Notes under the pieces: model-generated
Told to the model about the DNA's origin: nothing
Databases searched by the model: none
The model's input: only the letters and a program-made list of their open reading frames with translations
Source: Clostridiales bacterium
GTDB lineage: Bacteria; Bacillota; Clostridia; Christensenellales; Aristaeellaceae
Length of the DNA: 47,393 nucleotides
Direction of reading: 5' to 3'
Assembly: GCA_004557125.1 (NCBI GenBank)
Contig: SFET01000031.1
Coordinates: 1 to 47,393, forward strand
In this document: positions 38,994 through 47,392 of the stretch, one piece after another
Position numbering within the stretch: the stretch's first letter is position 1
Layout: every line of letters begins with the position of its first letter
Made by a program: the position numbers and the translations under genes

Positions 38994-39923
38994 ATGGCAA
39001 AAAAGACCAGTATCGGCGGTCAGGCGCTGCTGGAGGGCATCATGATGCGCGGCCCGGAAAAGACCGCCATGGCGGTGCGCCACACCTCCGGCGAGATCGT
39101 CATCGAGGAATACGAAACCAAGGGAAAGGATCGCAACAGGTTCTGCAAGCTGCCCTTCATCCGCGGCCTGTTCAACATGTACGACTCCCTCACCTTCGGC
39201 TACAAGTGCCTGATGCGCTCGGCGGAGCTCTCCGGCCTGGACGAGGAGGAGGAAGCCAAGAAGAAGGACAAGGAGCCGAGCAAGTGGGACAAGCTCTTTG
39301 AGAAGCTGCTGATGCCCATCGCCACGGTGCTGGCGGTGATTCTGGCCTTCGGACTGTTCCTGTATCTTCCGATGCAGCTGTGGAAGTGGCTTGCGGCGCT
39401 CGTTCCCTCCATCGCGGACAGCTACTTCCTGCGCGCCTGCTTCGAGGGCATCCTGCGCATCATCGTGTTCGTGCTGTACGTGTGGGGCACGAGCCTGATG
39501 AAGGACATCCGCCGCACCTACATGTACCACGGCGCGGAGCACAAGACCATCTTCTGCTACGAGGCGGAGCTTCCGCTGACGGTGGAGAACGTGCGCAAGC
39601 AGGGCCGCCTGCATCCCCGCTGCGGCACCTCGTTTCTGATCCTGGTGCTGATCGTGGGCATCGTGATCTCCATGTTCATCCGCATCGACAACCTGGCGCT
39701 GCGCATGGTCGTGAAGCTGTGCACCTTCCCGATCGTCATCGGCGTGGGCTACGAGCTGATCAAGCTGGCGGGCCGCAAGGACAACTGGCTGACCCGCGCG
39801 ATCTCCGCCCCCGGCAAGGCGCTGCAGCGCATCACCACCCGCGAGCCCGACGACGGCATGATCGAATGTGCCATCGCCGCAATGAAGCTGGTGATCCCCG
39901 AGGACGGCAGCGACCGGTGGTAA
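38994..39923 (+). CDS. DUF1385 family membrane protein
   Basis: 309 residues from ATG 38994 (AAGGG about 10 bases upstream). DUF1385 (YqhQ-like): N-terminal SIGGQALLEGIMMRGP (residues 5-20), central hydrophobic helices, YHGAEHKTIFCYE with invariant HGAEHK, and HPRCGTSFLILVLI. Four to five membrane segments. The function is unknown; in many Bacillota the gene precedes prmC/prfA, but here an LTA-synthase-like gene follows after a hairpin. Confidence 0.9.
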   Translation: MAKKTSIGGQALLEGIMMRGPEKTAMAVRHTSGEIVIEEYETKGKDRNRFCKLPFIRGLFNMYDSLTFGYKCLMRSAELSGLDEEEEAKKKDKEPSKWDKLFEKLLMPIATVLAVILAFGLFLYLPMQLWKWLAALVPSIADSYFLRACFEGILRIIVFVLYVWGTSLMKDIRRTYMYHGAEHKTIFCYEAELPLTVENVRKQGRLHPRCGTSFLILVLIVGIVISMFIRIDNLALRMVVKLCTFPIVIGVGYELIKLAGRKDNWLTRAISAPGKALQRITTREPDDGMIECAIAAMKLVIPEDGSDRW

Positions 39924-39941
39924 GTTTGCAATAATATAATT

Positions 39942-39987
39942 TTTTCCGCGCCGTCGAGATGCTCGCAGCGCGGAAAAGTGCGTTTTG
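39942..39987 (+). terminator. Hairpin after the DUF1385 gene, probable terminator
   Basis: 10-bp stem TTTTCCGCGC/GCGCGGAAAA (39942-39951 with 39968-39977), then GTGCGTTTTG. A TATAAT at 39935-39940 just before it has no matching -35. Confidence 0.5.
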
Positions 39988-40039
39988 ATACAGGCTGACG
40001 GGGCCGGCCCCTGAAATCCGACACAGGAGGAAAAATCCA

Positions 40040-42118
40040 ATGAACCGCAAGAATGCGAAGCGCCGCCCGGAAAAGAACAGCGGTGCGGCGCGCCGCAATC
40101 CATCCAAACGCCGCGTGAAGTACGATACCACCCCCGGCTGGCTGCGGGCGCTGAAGCTGATGCTGATGGCCCTGGTCGTGGCGCTGATCGTGGAGGGCTT
40201 CAACCAGGGCAGCCTGCTGCGCCTGATCCGCTATCTCACCCAGCGCCCCGTCTACTTCGTCATGAACTGGCTGGTGGTGCTGACCTCGCTGAGCTTGTCC
40301 GAGCTGATCAAGCACCGCAGGGCGATGACCTGGACGATCTCCGCGCTGTGGGTGGCGCTGGGCTTTGCCAATTACATGGTCTGCCGCAACCGCACGCAGC
40401 CGCTGGTGAGCGGCGATCTGCTCATCACCCGGGAGATTCTGGGCATGGTGACGATCTACTTCAGCTGGCCGCAGATCATCGCGGCCTTCGTGGTCATCAT
40501 GGCCGCGATTGTGGGGCTGATCTGCATGTTCTCGCGGTCTGCAAAGTGCCGCCGGGTCAACTATGCCCATGCCGTGGGCTCGGTGGCCACGCTGGTGTGC
40601 TTTACCTTCTGCCTGAGCCTGCTGGCCCTCAAGTTCGGCATCATTCCGGAGACCTTCGGCAACCGCGTGGACGCCTACCACGACTACGGCTTCACCACCT
40701 GCTTCACCTACACCTTCGGCACTAAGGGCATCAGCAAGCCCGACGAATACTCTCCGGAGGTGGTGGAGGGTATCCTGGAGGAGATCGAGGAGCCGCAGGC
40801 CACCGAGGCGCCCTGGGGCGCCCGCTTTGACGCGGACGACGACCTCTCCCGGCCGAACATCGTGTTCATCCAGCTGGAGTCCTTTTTCGATGTGGACACG
40901 GTGATCGGCGCGGAGTTCTCCCGGGATCCCATGCCCAACTTCCATGAACTGCTCGAGAAGTGCCCCACCGGGGAGCTGTACGTGCCCACCATCGGCGGCG
41001 GCACCGCCAACGTGGAGTTCGAGGTCATGTCCGGCATGAACATGGACTTCTTCGGCGCGGGCGAGACCCCCTACAACACCATCATCCAGGAGGTCACCTG
41101 CGAAACCATCGCCGATACCCTGCGCAGCTGCGGCTACTACTGCACCGCGCTGCACAACAATACCGGCACCTTCTTCAGCCGCAACGAGGACTACGCCAAC
41201 CTGGGTTACGACCGCTTCGTGCCGCTGGAGTACATGCTCTATCCCACCTACAACAAAGTGGGCTGGTGCCACGACGTGGTGCTCACCGACGAGATCCTGC
41301 GGGTGATGGAGAACAGCGAGCAGCGCGATCTGATCTTCGCCATCACGGTGGAGTCCCATGGCAAATATGCCGACACCTACGAGTACACCGACGGCGACAT
41401 CGAGATCCTCTCGCTGCCGGAGGACGCCTACCTCGCGCCCTTCCAGAACTACATCAACGTCATTCCGGCGGTGGATGCCTTCGTAGGCGAGCTCCTCGAT
41501 GCCTTCAGCAGCTACGACGAGCCGGTGCTGGTGGTGCTCTATGGCGATCACCTGCCGGCCCTGGGCCTGACGGCGGAGATGCTGACCACCGGCGACCTCT
41601 ACGCCAGCCGCTACGTGATCTGGAACAACTACGGCGCTCAGTTCGAGGCCGAGGACATGCAGGCCTACCGCCTGAGCGCGGAGCTGCTGCGCCAGCTGGG
41701 CGTCTCCGAGGGCGTGATGACCAAGTTCCACCAGTCCTATCCCATCGATGAGGAGGGCGAGGAGTACATCGACAAGCTCAAGACCCTGGAGTACGACCTG
41801 CTCTACGGCGAGCAGGACGCCTACGGCGAGCGGGGCCCCTACGCGCCCACCGATCTGCAGCTGGGCACGGATCCCATCGTCATCACGTCGGCGGAGCTGG
41901 AGTACGGCCGGCTGCTGGTGACCGGCGACAACTTCACCGAGTACAGCGCGGTGATCTCGGGCGAGAACGTGCTGGAGACCGTGTTTATCGACAAGGAGCA
42001 CCTCGCCGTGCGCATCACCGCCGACGAGCGCGCGCTGCTGGGTGAGCGCATCTGCGTCGCCCAGATCAATCCCGACGGCAAGGAGCTGGGCCGCACGGAG
42101 GAATTTGTCCTCGACTAG
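40040..42118 (+). CDS. LTA synthase family sulfatase (phosphoglycerol transferase) with C-terminal Ig-like domain
   Basis: Membrane enzyme that transfers glycerol-phosphate-type groups to cell-surface polymers, active outside the membrane. 692 residues, AGGAGG upstream of ATG 40040. A basic N-terminus, five hydrophobic helices (about 35-210), a linker, then the extracellular sulfatase domain: NIVFIQLESFFD (metal ligand Glu), GGGTANVEFEVMSG with nucleophile Thr322, HNNTGTFFSRN, VESHGKY, and the metal site YGDHLP. After residue 610 comes an unusual beta-rich tail (VITSAELEYGRLLVTGDNFT, VFIDKEHLAVRI), like an IPT/TIG-type Ig fold, rarely expected in LtaS. Terminator at 42131. Confidence 0.9.
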   Translation: MNRKNAKRRPEKNSGAARRNPSKRRVKYDTTPGWLRALKLMLMALVVALIVEGFNQGSLLRLIRYLTQRPVYFVMNWLVVLTSLSLSELIKHRRAMTWTISALWVALGFANYMVCRNRTQPLVSGDLLITREILGMVTIYFSWPQIIAAFVVIMAAIVGLICMFSRSAKCRRVNYAHAVGSVATLVCFTFCLSLLALKFGIIPETFGNRVDAYHDYGFTTCFTYTFGTKGISKPDEYSPEVVEGILEEIEEPQATEAPWGARFDADDDLSRPNIVFIQLESFFDVDTVIGAEFSRDPMPNFHELLEKCPTGELYVPTIGGGTANVEFEVMSGMNMDFFGAGETPYNTIIQEVTCETIADTLRSCGYYCTALHNNTGTFFSRNEDYANLGYDRFVPLEYMLYPTYNKVGWCHDVVLTDEILRVMENSEQRDLIFAITVESHGKYADTYEYTDGDIEILSLPEDAYLAPFQNYINVIPAVDAFVGELLDAFSSYDEPVLVVLYGDHLPALGLTAEMLTTGDLYASRYVIWNNYGAQFEAEDMQAYRLSAELLRQLGVSEGVMTKFHQSYPIDEEGEEYIDKLKTLEYDLLYGEQDAYGERGPYAPTDLQLGTDPIVITSAELEYGRLLVTGDNFTEYSAVISGENVLETVFIDKEHLAVRITADERALLGERICVAQINPDGKELGRTEEFVLD

Positions 42119-42130
42119 GCGAAAAGACGC

Positions 42131-42179
42131 GCATGGGCCGGGCAATTCAGAACGAATCGCCCGGCCCATGCGGTTTTGG
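42131..42179. terminator. Terminator between the LTA-synthase-like and ammonia-lyase genes
   Basis: Perfect 13-bp stem GCATGGGCCGGGC/GCCCGGCCCATGC (42131-42143 with 42159-42171) followed by GGTTTTGG on plus and GCGTCTTTTC on minus; it can serve both convergent genes. Confidence 0.8.
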
Positions 42180-42185
42180 CATGCA

Positions 42186-43484
42186 TCAGCGGGAGCGCGG
42201 CGGCGCATCCCTTCCCACGATGCGCCGGTAGTTCTCCCGGTCGGTGGCGCCCTCGGTGCTGATCAGCAGCACCCGCGCATCCGGGCCGAGGCCCAGACTG
42301 TCGCGGAGATCACGCAGCGACGCATGGTGCATCAGCGCCCCCAGCGCGCCCGCCGTGGATGCGCCGGATTCCCCGGAGACGATGGCCGCGTCGCCGGACA
42401 CCGGCCGGCCCAGCATGCGCATGCCGTTTGCCGCGGCGCTGTCCGGAATGGACAGAAAGGCGTCGGCGTGGGCGTCCAGGATGCGCCAGGCCACGCTGGA
42501 GGGCTCGCCGCAGGCCAGCCCCGCCATGATGGTGGGCATGTCGCCGGTGACGAAGTGCAGCCGGCCGTCATTGGCCCGGGCGGTGCGCAGCATGCAGTCG
42601 GCGGCAGTCGGCTCCACGATGAGGCTCACCGGCCGCTTTTCGCCCCACAGCGCGGCAAAGTAGCCCAGCATGGCCGCCGCAAAGGAGCCCACGCCCGCCT
42701 GCAGCAGCACGTGGGTGGGAATGTCCTCGCCCATCCCGGCCAGCTGCGCGGCGATCTCCCGGCCGATGGTGGTGTAGCCCTGCATGATGCGTGTGGGGAT
42801 CTCCTCGTAGCCGTCCCAAGCGGTGTCCTGGGTCAGGATCCAACCGTTCTCCCGGGCATGCTGCGCCGCCAGATGGACGCAGCCGTCGTAGTTCAGATCC
42901 AGAATCCCGGCTTGCGCACCCTCCCGGCGCACGTTCTCCAGCCGCTCCGGCGCGGTGCCCTTCGGCATGTACACCACCGCGCGCTGGCCCAGCCTGCGGG
43001 CCATCCAGGCCACGCCCCGGCCGTGGTTGCCGTCGGTGGCGGTGATGAAGGTGATCTTCCCCAGGCGGGCGCGGGCTTCGTCGCTGGCGAGGTCGGCGAG
43101 GCTGCAATCGTCGATGCTCCGGCCCAGACGCTCCGCCAGACAGCAGGCCATGGCGTAACCGCCGCCCAGCACCTTGAAGGCGTTGAGGTCGAAACGGGCG
43201 GATTCATCCTTGACGTACACCTGCGCCACGCCCAGCGCCCCTGCAAGGCCCTTCAGGCGCCGCAGCGGCGTGGGGGTGTAGCCGGGCAGGGTCGCGTGAA
43301 AGCGCTGCGCACGGGCCGCCGGACCGTCGCTCACGGCCCGCAGCTCCGGCGCAGGGTCGCCGCCCTCCCACTGTTCTACGCCCTTCGCGGCCCGCAAATC
43401 CGGAAAAGCGCCCTCTGAGGCATGCGGCTGCGTATTTCTCCGTCGCAGTACAAATTCGAAGCGGTTTTCCGCACGGCTTTCCAT
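42186..43484 (-). CDS. dpaL: Diaminopropionate ammonia-lyase
   Basis: PLP enzyme (fold type II) that turns 2,3-diaminopropionate into pyruvate and two ammonia. 432 residues from ATG 43484, preceded by GGAGGGAG; the open frame beyond runs through the tRNA region and is ignored. PLP lysine K104 in the family motif KDESARFDLNAFKVLGG, cofactor-binding ATDGNHGRGVAWMA, phosphate loop GVGSFAAA, and VSGESGASTAGAL. Threonine dehydratase-like enzymes share the fold, but KDES-RF-LNAFK and ATDGNHG are DpaL features. Its transcript begins behind a long hairpin (43589-43637). Confidence 0.92.
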   Translation of the reverse strand: MESRAENRFEFVLRRRNTQPHASEGAFPDLRAAKGVEQWEGGDPAPELRAVSDGPAARAQRFHATLPGYTPTPLRRLKGLAGALGVAQVYVKDESARFDLNAFKVLGGGYAMACCLAERLGRSIDDCSLADLASDEARARLGKITFITATDGNHGRGVAWMARRLGQRAVVYMPKGTAPERLENVRREGAQAGILDLNYDGCVHLAAQHARENGWILTQDTAWDGYEEIPTRIMQGYTTIGREIAAQLAGMGEDIPTHVLLQAGVGSFAAAMLGYFAALWGEKRPVSLIVEPTAADCMLRTARANDGRLHFVTGDMPTIMAGLACGEPSSVAWRILDAHADAFLSIPDSAAANGMRMLGRPVSGDAAIVSGESGASTAGALGALMHHASLRDLRDSLGLGPDARVLLISTEGATDRENYRRIVGRDAPPRSR

Positions 43485-43520
43485 CCTTCTTCTCCCTCCC
43501 GACGCATGTTTTCTGCAAAA

Positions 43521-43549
43521 AGAGTAACACATTTCTGCGGGAAAGTAAA
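43521..43549 (-). promoter_or_regulatory. Possible promoter of dpaL
   Basis: TTTACT (43549-43544), 17 bases, TACTCT (43526-43521) on the minus strand; the -10 is weak. Confidence 0.35.
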
Positions 43550-43588
43550 TGCTCGAATCGGGCGGCGCATTCCACCGCATGGGAAAAG

Positions 43589-43637
43589 CTGCGAACCGGC
43601 GGCGCGGCCCTCCGGGAGGGGAATTCGCGGTTCGCAG
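43589..43637. other. Long hairpin between dpaL and the tRNA promoter
   Basis: CTGCGAACCG (43589-43598) pairs perfectly with CGGTTCGCAG (43628-43637), with a second CCCTCC/GGGAGGG helix inside. On the minus strand it is followed by CTTTTCCC, so it could be an attenuator or insulator upstream of dpaL. Confidence 0.45.
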
Positions 43638-43677
43638 AACTTCGAATGTAAAGAAATAAAAAAGTTGCAAAAACCTA

Positions 43678-43706
43678 TTGACATTTGATGGGGAAACGCA
43701 TATAAT
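43678..43706 (+). promoter_or_regulatory. Consensus promoter of the tRNA pair
   Basis: TTGACA (43678-43683), 17 bases, TATAAT (43701-43706); both hexamers perfect. Confidence 0.93.
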
Positions 43707-43745
43707 AATACGCGTCGGTCGGGTGCGTCGCATCCGGTTGACGAT

Positions 43746-43819
43746 TGCCGAATTGTGTAATGGTAGCACCCATGACTCTGACTCATGTTGTCTAGGTTCG
43801 AATCCTAGTTCGGCAGCCA
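43746..43819 (+). tRNA. tRNA-Gln (anticodon CTG)
   Basis: Cloverleaf is complete: acceptor TGCCGAA/TTCGGCA, anticodon arm CATGA-CTCTGAC-TCATG with anticodon CTG reading CAG, T arm CTAGG-TTCGAAT-CCTAG, discriminator G and encoded CCA. Six bases upstream of the tRNA-Glu on one transcript. Confidence 0.96.
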
Positions 43820-43825
43820 GCATAA

Positions 43826-43900
43826 GCCTCCATGGTCAAGCGGTTAAGACGTCGCCCTCTCACGGCGAAAACTGGGGTTCGAGTCCCCATGGAGGTACCA
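43826..43900 (+). tRNA. tRNA-Glu (anticodon CTC)
   Basis: Acceptor GCCTCCA/TGGAGGT (first pair G-U), anticodon arm TCGCC-CTCTCAC-GGCGA with anticodon CTC reading GAG, T arm TGGGG-TTCGAGT-CCCCA, discriminator A and encoded CCA. Shares the promoter at 43678-43706 with tRNA-Gln. Confidence 0.96.
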
Positions 43901-43903
43901 ACT

Positions 43904-43939
43904 ACGTGGATGAAGCAAACGCTCCGTCCACGTTTTTTT
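43904..43939 (+). terminator. First terminator of the tRNA operon
   Basis: ACGTGGA (43904-43910) pairs with TCCACGT (43927-43933), followed by T7. Confidence 0.85.
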
Positions 43940-43955
43940 GTGTTTTTCATACAGA

Positions 43956-43984
43956 ACCCCCCACGCTGGGCGCGGGGGTTTTTT
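43956..43984 (+). terminator. Second terminator of the tRNA operon
   Basis: ACCCCC...CGC paired with GCG...CGGGGGT, followed by TTTTTT. It directly follows the first terminator; on the minus strand the same hairpin may weakly end the RACo gene transcript. Confidence 0.7.
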
Positions 43985-44035
43985 GTCTGCGGGCGAGGAA
44001 CGCTCGCGAGAGCATGTCAATCCGGCCTGCATCCA

Positions 44036-45952
44036 TCAGCCCACCGACGGGAACAGCTTCGCGTCGGTGTGGGGGAGGAAGCAGGCGGCCACGAAGGCGT
44101 CCATGTAGCCCGGCTCGGTGGAGAGCTCCAGATAGGTCATGCCCCGGGCCAGCTCGTCCACCTTCTCCCGTGCCGCACTGCTGGTGAGCATCGCGTAGGC
44201 GCCGGAGAGCGAGGAATTGCCGATGTAGCTGAACAGCGAAGGATCGATGTCCGGCAGCATGCCGATGGTCACGGCGTTCTGCATGTTGATGCCGCTGCCG
44301 ATGCCGCCCGCCACGTAGACGTGGCCCAGCACGGAGGGGTCCATGCCCATGGAGCCCAGCATGGTCATGGTGGCGGAGAAGATCGCGCCCTTCGCGCGAA
44401 TGAAGTTGTCGATGTCCACCTCATTGATCTCCACGTCGCGCACAGCGCCGCTGTCCTCCTTGAAGGCGAGCACGTAGCAGCCCATGCCGTGTTCGTCGCG
44501 GCGGATGCGCCGGCCCTCCCGGGAGAACTTGCCCTTGCCGTTGATGATCCCCGCACGGAACAGCTCCGCGATCACGTCGATGATGCCGGAGCCGCAGATA
44601 CCCACGGGGTGTTTCGTGTTGCCGATGGTGGTGAAGGACGGCTCCATGGTTTTCGGATCGATGGTGCAGGAGTCGATTGCGCCGTCGGTGGCGCGCATGC
44701 CGCAGGAGATGTCGCCGCCCTCGAAGGCCGGGCCTGCCGAGCAGGCGCAGGACATCATGAACTCGCTGTTGCCGAACACCAGCTCGCCGTTGGTGCCCAG
44801 GTCGATGAACAGCGAAAGCTCCTCCCGGTTCCACAGCATCGAGGCGAACGCGCCCGCGGTGATGTCGCCGCCCACGTAGGAACCGATGTTGGGCGCGAGG
44901 ATCAGCTTCGCCTCGGGGTGCAGCCCCAGGTGCAGGGAGCTGGCGCGGATGTCATCCGCGTGGAAGAAGCTGGGGATGTAGGGGTCCATGCGCACCGGCT
45001 CGGCGTACAGGCCCAGCAGCAGGTGGTTCATGGTGGTGTTGCCTGCCAGACACATGCGGTACACCTGTCTGGGGTTCAGCTTCGCCGCGGCGCACATCTC
45101 CTGAATCAGCGGGCGCAGGGATTCGTCGATCACGGCTTTCTGCAGGCGCTCGCTTCCGCCCTCCCGGCCGGATTCGATGATGCGGTTGATCACGTCCGCG
45201 CCGTAGCGAATCTGCCCGTTGCCGGTGGAGGCCTTCGCCAGAATCGAGCCGTCCTCCAGGTTCACCAGAATTGCCGCCACCGAGGTGGTGCCCAGGTCGA
45301 CCACCAGCCCCGCGATGGGCGCGGGATCGTCCGCTGGAAGCACGTCCAGCACGGTGACGCGGTCATCCTCGGTCTCGATCACGCAGCGCACGTTAAAGTC
45401 GCTCTCCCGCAGCACCCGCGCCAGCTTCTTCAGCGCCGCGAAGCAGAGCACGATCCTCTTTGCGCCGGTGAGTTCCTCCAGCTTCCACGCAAGGCGCTCG
45501 TTGTCGGGCATGGTGTCGTCGGCGCTGGGCGCATCCATCGCCACGGTCACGGCGGAGAGATTGGTTCCGAATCCGATGCCTGCCTCCGCGATCTCCGCCC
45601 TGGTCTGATTGAAGATGGCCAGCTCCTTCTCTGAGGAGATGTCCGCGACCTTCATGCGGCTGCGGTAGGCCGAGGCGATGTCCGGCACCTCCACGGTCAC
45701 GTCGGAGACCAGCTTGCTCACGCAGGAGAGCCGCCAGCCCGCGGCGTACTCCTCGTCGGAGATGTGGCGGGTCTGTGGGGAATCCAGCTCGCCGGAGACG
45801 AGCTTCACCTTGCACTTGCCGCAGGCCCCGTTGCCCGAACAGGGCGCGTCGATGGCGACGTTCGCCCGCTGCGCCGCCGCCAGCAGGTTGTCGCCCTCGG
45901 ATGCGTGCAGCACCACCTCCGCGCCGCCAACTTTGAACGTCACGCTTACCAT
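44036..45952 (-). CDS. RACo-type corrinoid activation protein (2Fe-2S plus ASKHA domain)
   Basis: ATP-dependent reductive activator that returns the cobalt of corrinoid proteins from Co(II) to Co(I). 638 residues. N-terminal plant-type [2Fe-2S] domain: C38-x5-C44-x2-C47-x29-C77 (CSGNGACGKC ... LSC). Linker and middle domain to about residue 210, then an ASKHA ATPase (DUF4445): VVDLGTTSVAAILVNLEDG, SLFIDLGTNGELVFGN, VGICGSGIIDVIAELF and YVAGGIGSGINMQ. Start ATG 45952 has GGAGGAG upstream and overlaps the small Cys-rich gene by 7 bases. Substrate corrinoid protein is not in the window; the methyltransferase at 10149 is the natural functional neighbour. Confidence 0.92.
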   Translation of the reverse strand: MVSVTFKVGGAEVVLHASEGDNLLAAAQRANVAIDAPCSGNGACGKCKVKLVSGELDSPQTRHISDEEYAAGWRLSCVSKLVSDVTVEVPDIASAYRSRMKVADISSEKELAIFNQTRAEIAEAGIGFGTNLSAVTVAMDAPSADDTMPDNERLAWKLEELTGAKRIVLCFAALKKLARVLRESDFNVRCVIETEDDRVTVLDVLPADDPAPIAGLVVDLGTTSVAAILVNLEDGSILAKASTGNGQIRYGADVINRIIESGREGGSERLQKAVIDESLRPLIQEMCAAAKLNPRQVYRMCLAGNTTMNHLLLGLYAEPVRMDPYIPSFFHADDIRASSLHLGLHPEAKLILAPNIGSYVGGDITAGAFASMLWNREELSLFIDLGTNGELVFGNSEFMMSCACSAGPAFEGGDISCGMRATDGAIDSCTIDPKTMEPSFTTIGNTKHPVGICGSGIIDVIAELFRAGIINGKGKFSREGRRIRRDEHGMGCYVLAFKEDSGAVRDVEINEVDIDNFIRAKGAIFSATMTMLGSMGMDPSVLGHVYVAGGIGSGINMQNAVTIGMLPDIDPSLFSYIGNSSLSGAYAMLTSSAAREKVDELARGMTYLELSTEPGYMDAFVAACFLPHTDAKLFPSVG

Positions 45953-46221
45953 TGCTTCTCCTCCTGTCGATCTTCTTCATGCGCCGGGTTCGAATCCCCC
46001 TGGATTGCGATGCCCGCGTCCTCCAGCAGCTCCCCGAGCGCAGTATCGTCGCTCCCGTCGGTCTCGATGCACAGCCGTCGCGCCGCCATGTCCACGCGGA
46101 TGCCGCGCACGCAGTCCAGGCGCATCAGCAGCTCCTCCATCACCGCGCTGCACGGATCGCAGTCGCCCCGCTCCGTGCACTCCATGCAGTCCGCGCATTC
46201 AAACGCATATTCCCGAATCAC
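45946..46221 (-). CDS. Small Cys-rich protein with an HMA-like fold
   Basis: 91 residues from a GTG start at 46221 with GGGAGG seven bases upstream; the ATG at 46314 would overlap the hydrogenase-like gene and lacks a site. Seven Cys: C9, C12, C15, C21, C24 (pattern CxxCxxCx5CxxC), C37 and C51. The rest (AVMEELLMRLDCVRGIRVDM, RLCIETDG, ALGELLEDAGIAI) has the beta-alpha-beta-beta-alpha-beta order of a heavy-metal-associated domain. The C-terminus is polar. Sits between the hydrogenase-like protein and RACo, overlapping RACo, so it may carry a metal or an Fe-S cluster for them. No named family recognised. Confidence 0.7.
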   Translation of the reverse strand: MIREYAFECADCMECTERGDCDPCSAVMEELLMRLDCVRGIRVDMAARRLCIETDGSDDTALGELLEDAGIAIQGDSNPAHEEDRQEEKQW

Positions 46222-46252
46222 GATCTTGCCTCCCTTCGCATTGTGTCGCGCG

Positions 46253-47392
46253 TCACCGGCCGTCCTCCGTGTGGATCGCGCCGGAGATTGTGCGCTCCGA
46301 TTCCATCTTCTCATACTTGCCGAACTGCACGCGGTTGCGCGCGCCGTGGCTCAGGCAGGCGGGGCCGCCGATGCAGCCGCTCTCGCAGGCCATGCCCTCG
46401 ATGAAGTTCTCTTCCAGCTTCCCCTTCGACGCCTTCAAAAGCGCCGCATTGCAGTCCGCGATGCCGCTGCAGGAGACCGCCTTCAGCGCAAATTCTTCCT
46501 CCGATACGCCCTGCTCCTTCAGCGCCTGACTGACCGCCTCGGCGAGCCCCCCGCAGCGGGCGAACACCCGGCCGTAGTAGCTGGCCCGGTCGGGGGTGTA
46601 CGGCTCGACCTGCCTGAGGTCGATGCTTTTCGCCTCGAACAGCGCGTGCATCTCCTCGAAGGTGATGGCGCAGTCCACGTATTGGGCCGCGGGGCCGTAG
46701 AGCGTCTCCTTCTTCTTGGCGATGCAGGGGCCGATGAAGATGACCTTGCCCTGCGGGTCCCGTTGCCGGATGCGCATGGCCATGTGGGCCATGGGGGAGA
46801 GGTTGTGGGAGATGTTGTCCGCGAGCTGCGGGTACTTCTTGCGCACCAGCGACACGAATGCCGGGCAGCAGGACGAGGTGAGGAACTTCTTTTCCGCCAG
46901 CTCCCGGGCCTCCAGCCATGCCACGAAGTCCGCGCCCCAGGCCGCCTCCACGATGTCGGAGAAGCCCAGCGCCCGGACGCCGCCCAGGATGTGGGCCATG
47001 TCCACGTCGGCGTACTGGCCCGCCGCCGAGGGGGCGACCACCGCGTAGGTGCGGTATTTGCGGTTTTCGTCCGACTCCTTCAGGATGCGCACAGCCTCGA
47101 CGATGTATGAGCGGTCGGAGATCGCGCCGAAGGGGCACTGGTACACGCACGCGCCGCAGGAGATACACTTTTCGTGGTCGATCCTCGCCTTGCGGCTGTC
47201 CGGATCGAGGGACAGCGCCCGAACCTTGCAGGCGCTGATGCAGGGGCGGGTCTGCTTGATGATGGCGGAGTAGGAGCAGGCCTGGGCGCAGCGTCCGCAC
47301 TCCACGCACTTCGCCTTATCGATCTCGGCGTGGCGGTTGACGATGGAGATCGCGCCCTTGGGACAGGCGTTCAGGCAGCGGTGGGCGATGCA
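46253..47392 (-). CDS. [FeFe]-hydrogenase-like protein, 5' end outside the window
   Basis: The frame is open to the window end (first full codon at 47392), so the N-terminus is missing. About 379 residues are visible: several ferredoxin-type 4Fe-4S motifs (CIADRCLNACPKGAI, CVECGRCAQACSYSAI, CISCGACVYQCPFGAI), then the hydrogenase large-subunit domain with all three H-cluster motifs: TSSCCPAF (L1), GPCIAKKKE (L2) and MACESGCIGGPA (L3). All four cluster Cys and the proton-relay Cys are present. The motif style (FIGPCIAKKKE) fits monomeric group B-like enzymes more than classic HydA. First visible gene of the operon with the HMA-like protein and RACo. Confidence 0.88.
   Translation of the reverse strand, partial: CIAHRCLNACPKGAISIVNRHAEIDKAKCVECGRCAQACSYSAIIKQTRPCISACKVRALSLDPDSRKARIDHEKCISCGACVYQCPFGAISDRSYIVEAVRILKESDENRKYRTYAVVAPSAAGQYADVDMAHILGGVRALGFSDIVEAAWGADFVAWLEARELAEKKFLTSSCCPAFVSLVRKKYPQLADNISHNLSPMAHMAMRIRQRDPQGKVIFIGPCIAKKKETLYGPAAQYVDCAITFEEMHALFEAKSIDLRQVEPYTPDRASYYGRVFARCGGLAEAVSQALKEQGVSEEEFALKAVSCSGIADCNAALLKASKGKLEENFIEGMACESGCIGGPACLSHGARNRVQFGKYEKMESERTISGAIHTEDGR

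Noticed and set aside
39749..42208. An 819-codon minus-strand frame opposite the LTA-synthase-like gene
   Set aside because: Antisense shadow of a real gene with catalytic motifs; low-complexity composition and no recognisable domain.
45985..46005. A tRNA T-arm-like string (GGTTCGAATCCCC) on the plus strand
   Set aside because: No matching acceptor, D or anticodon arms around it; it lies inside the coding region of the Cys-rich protein.
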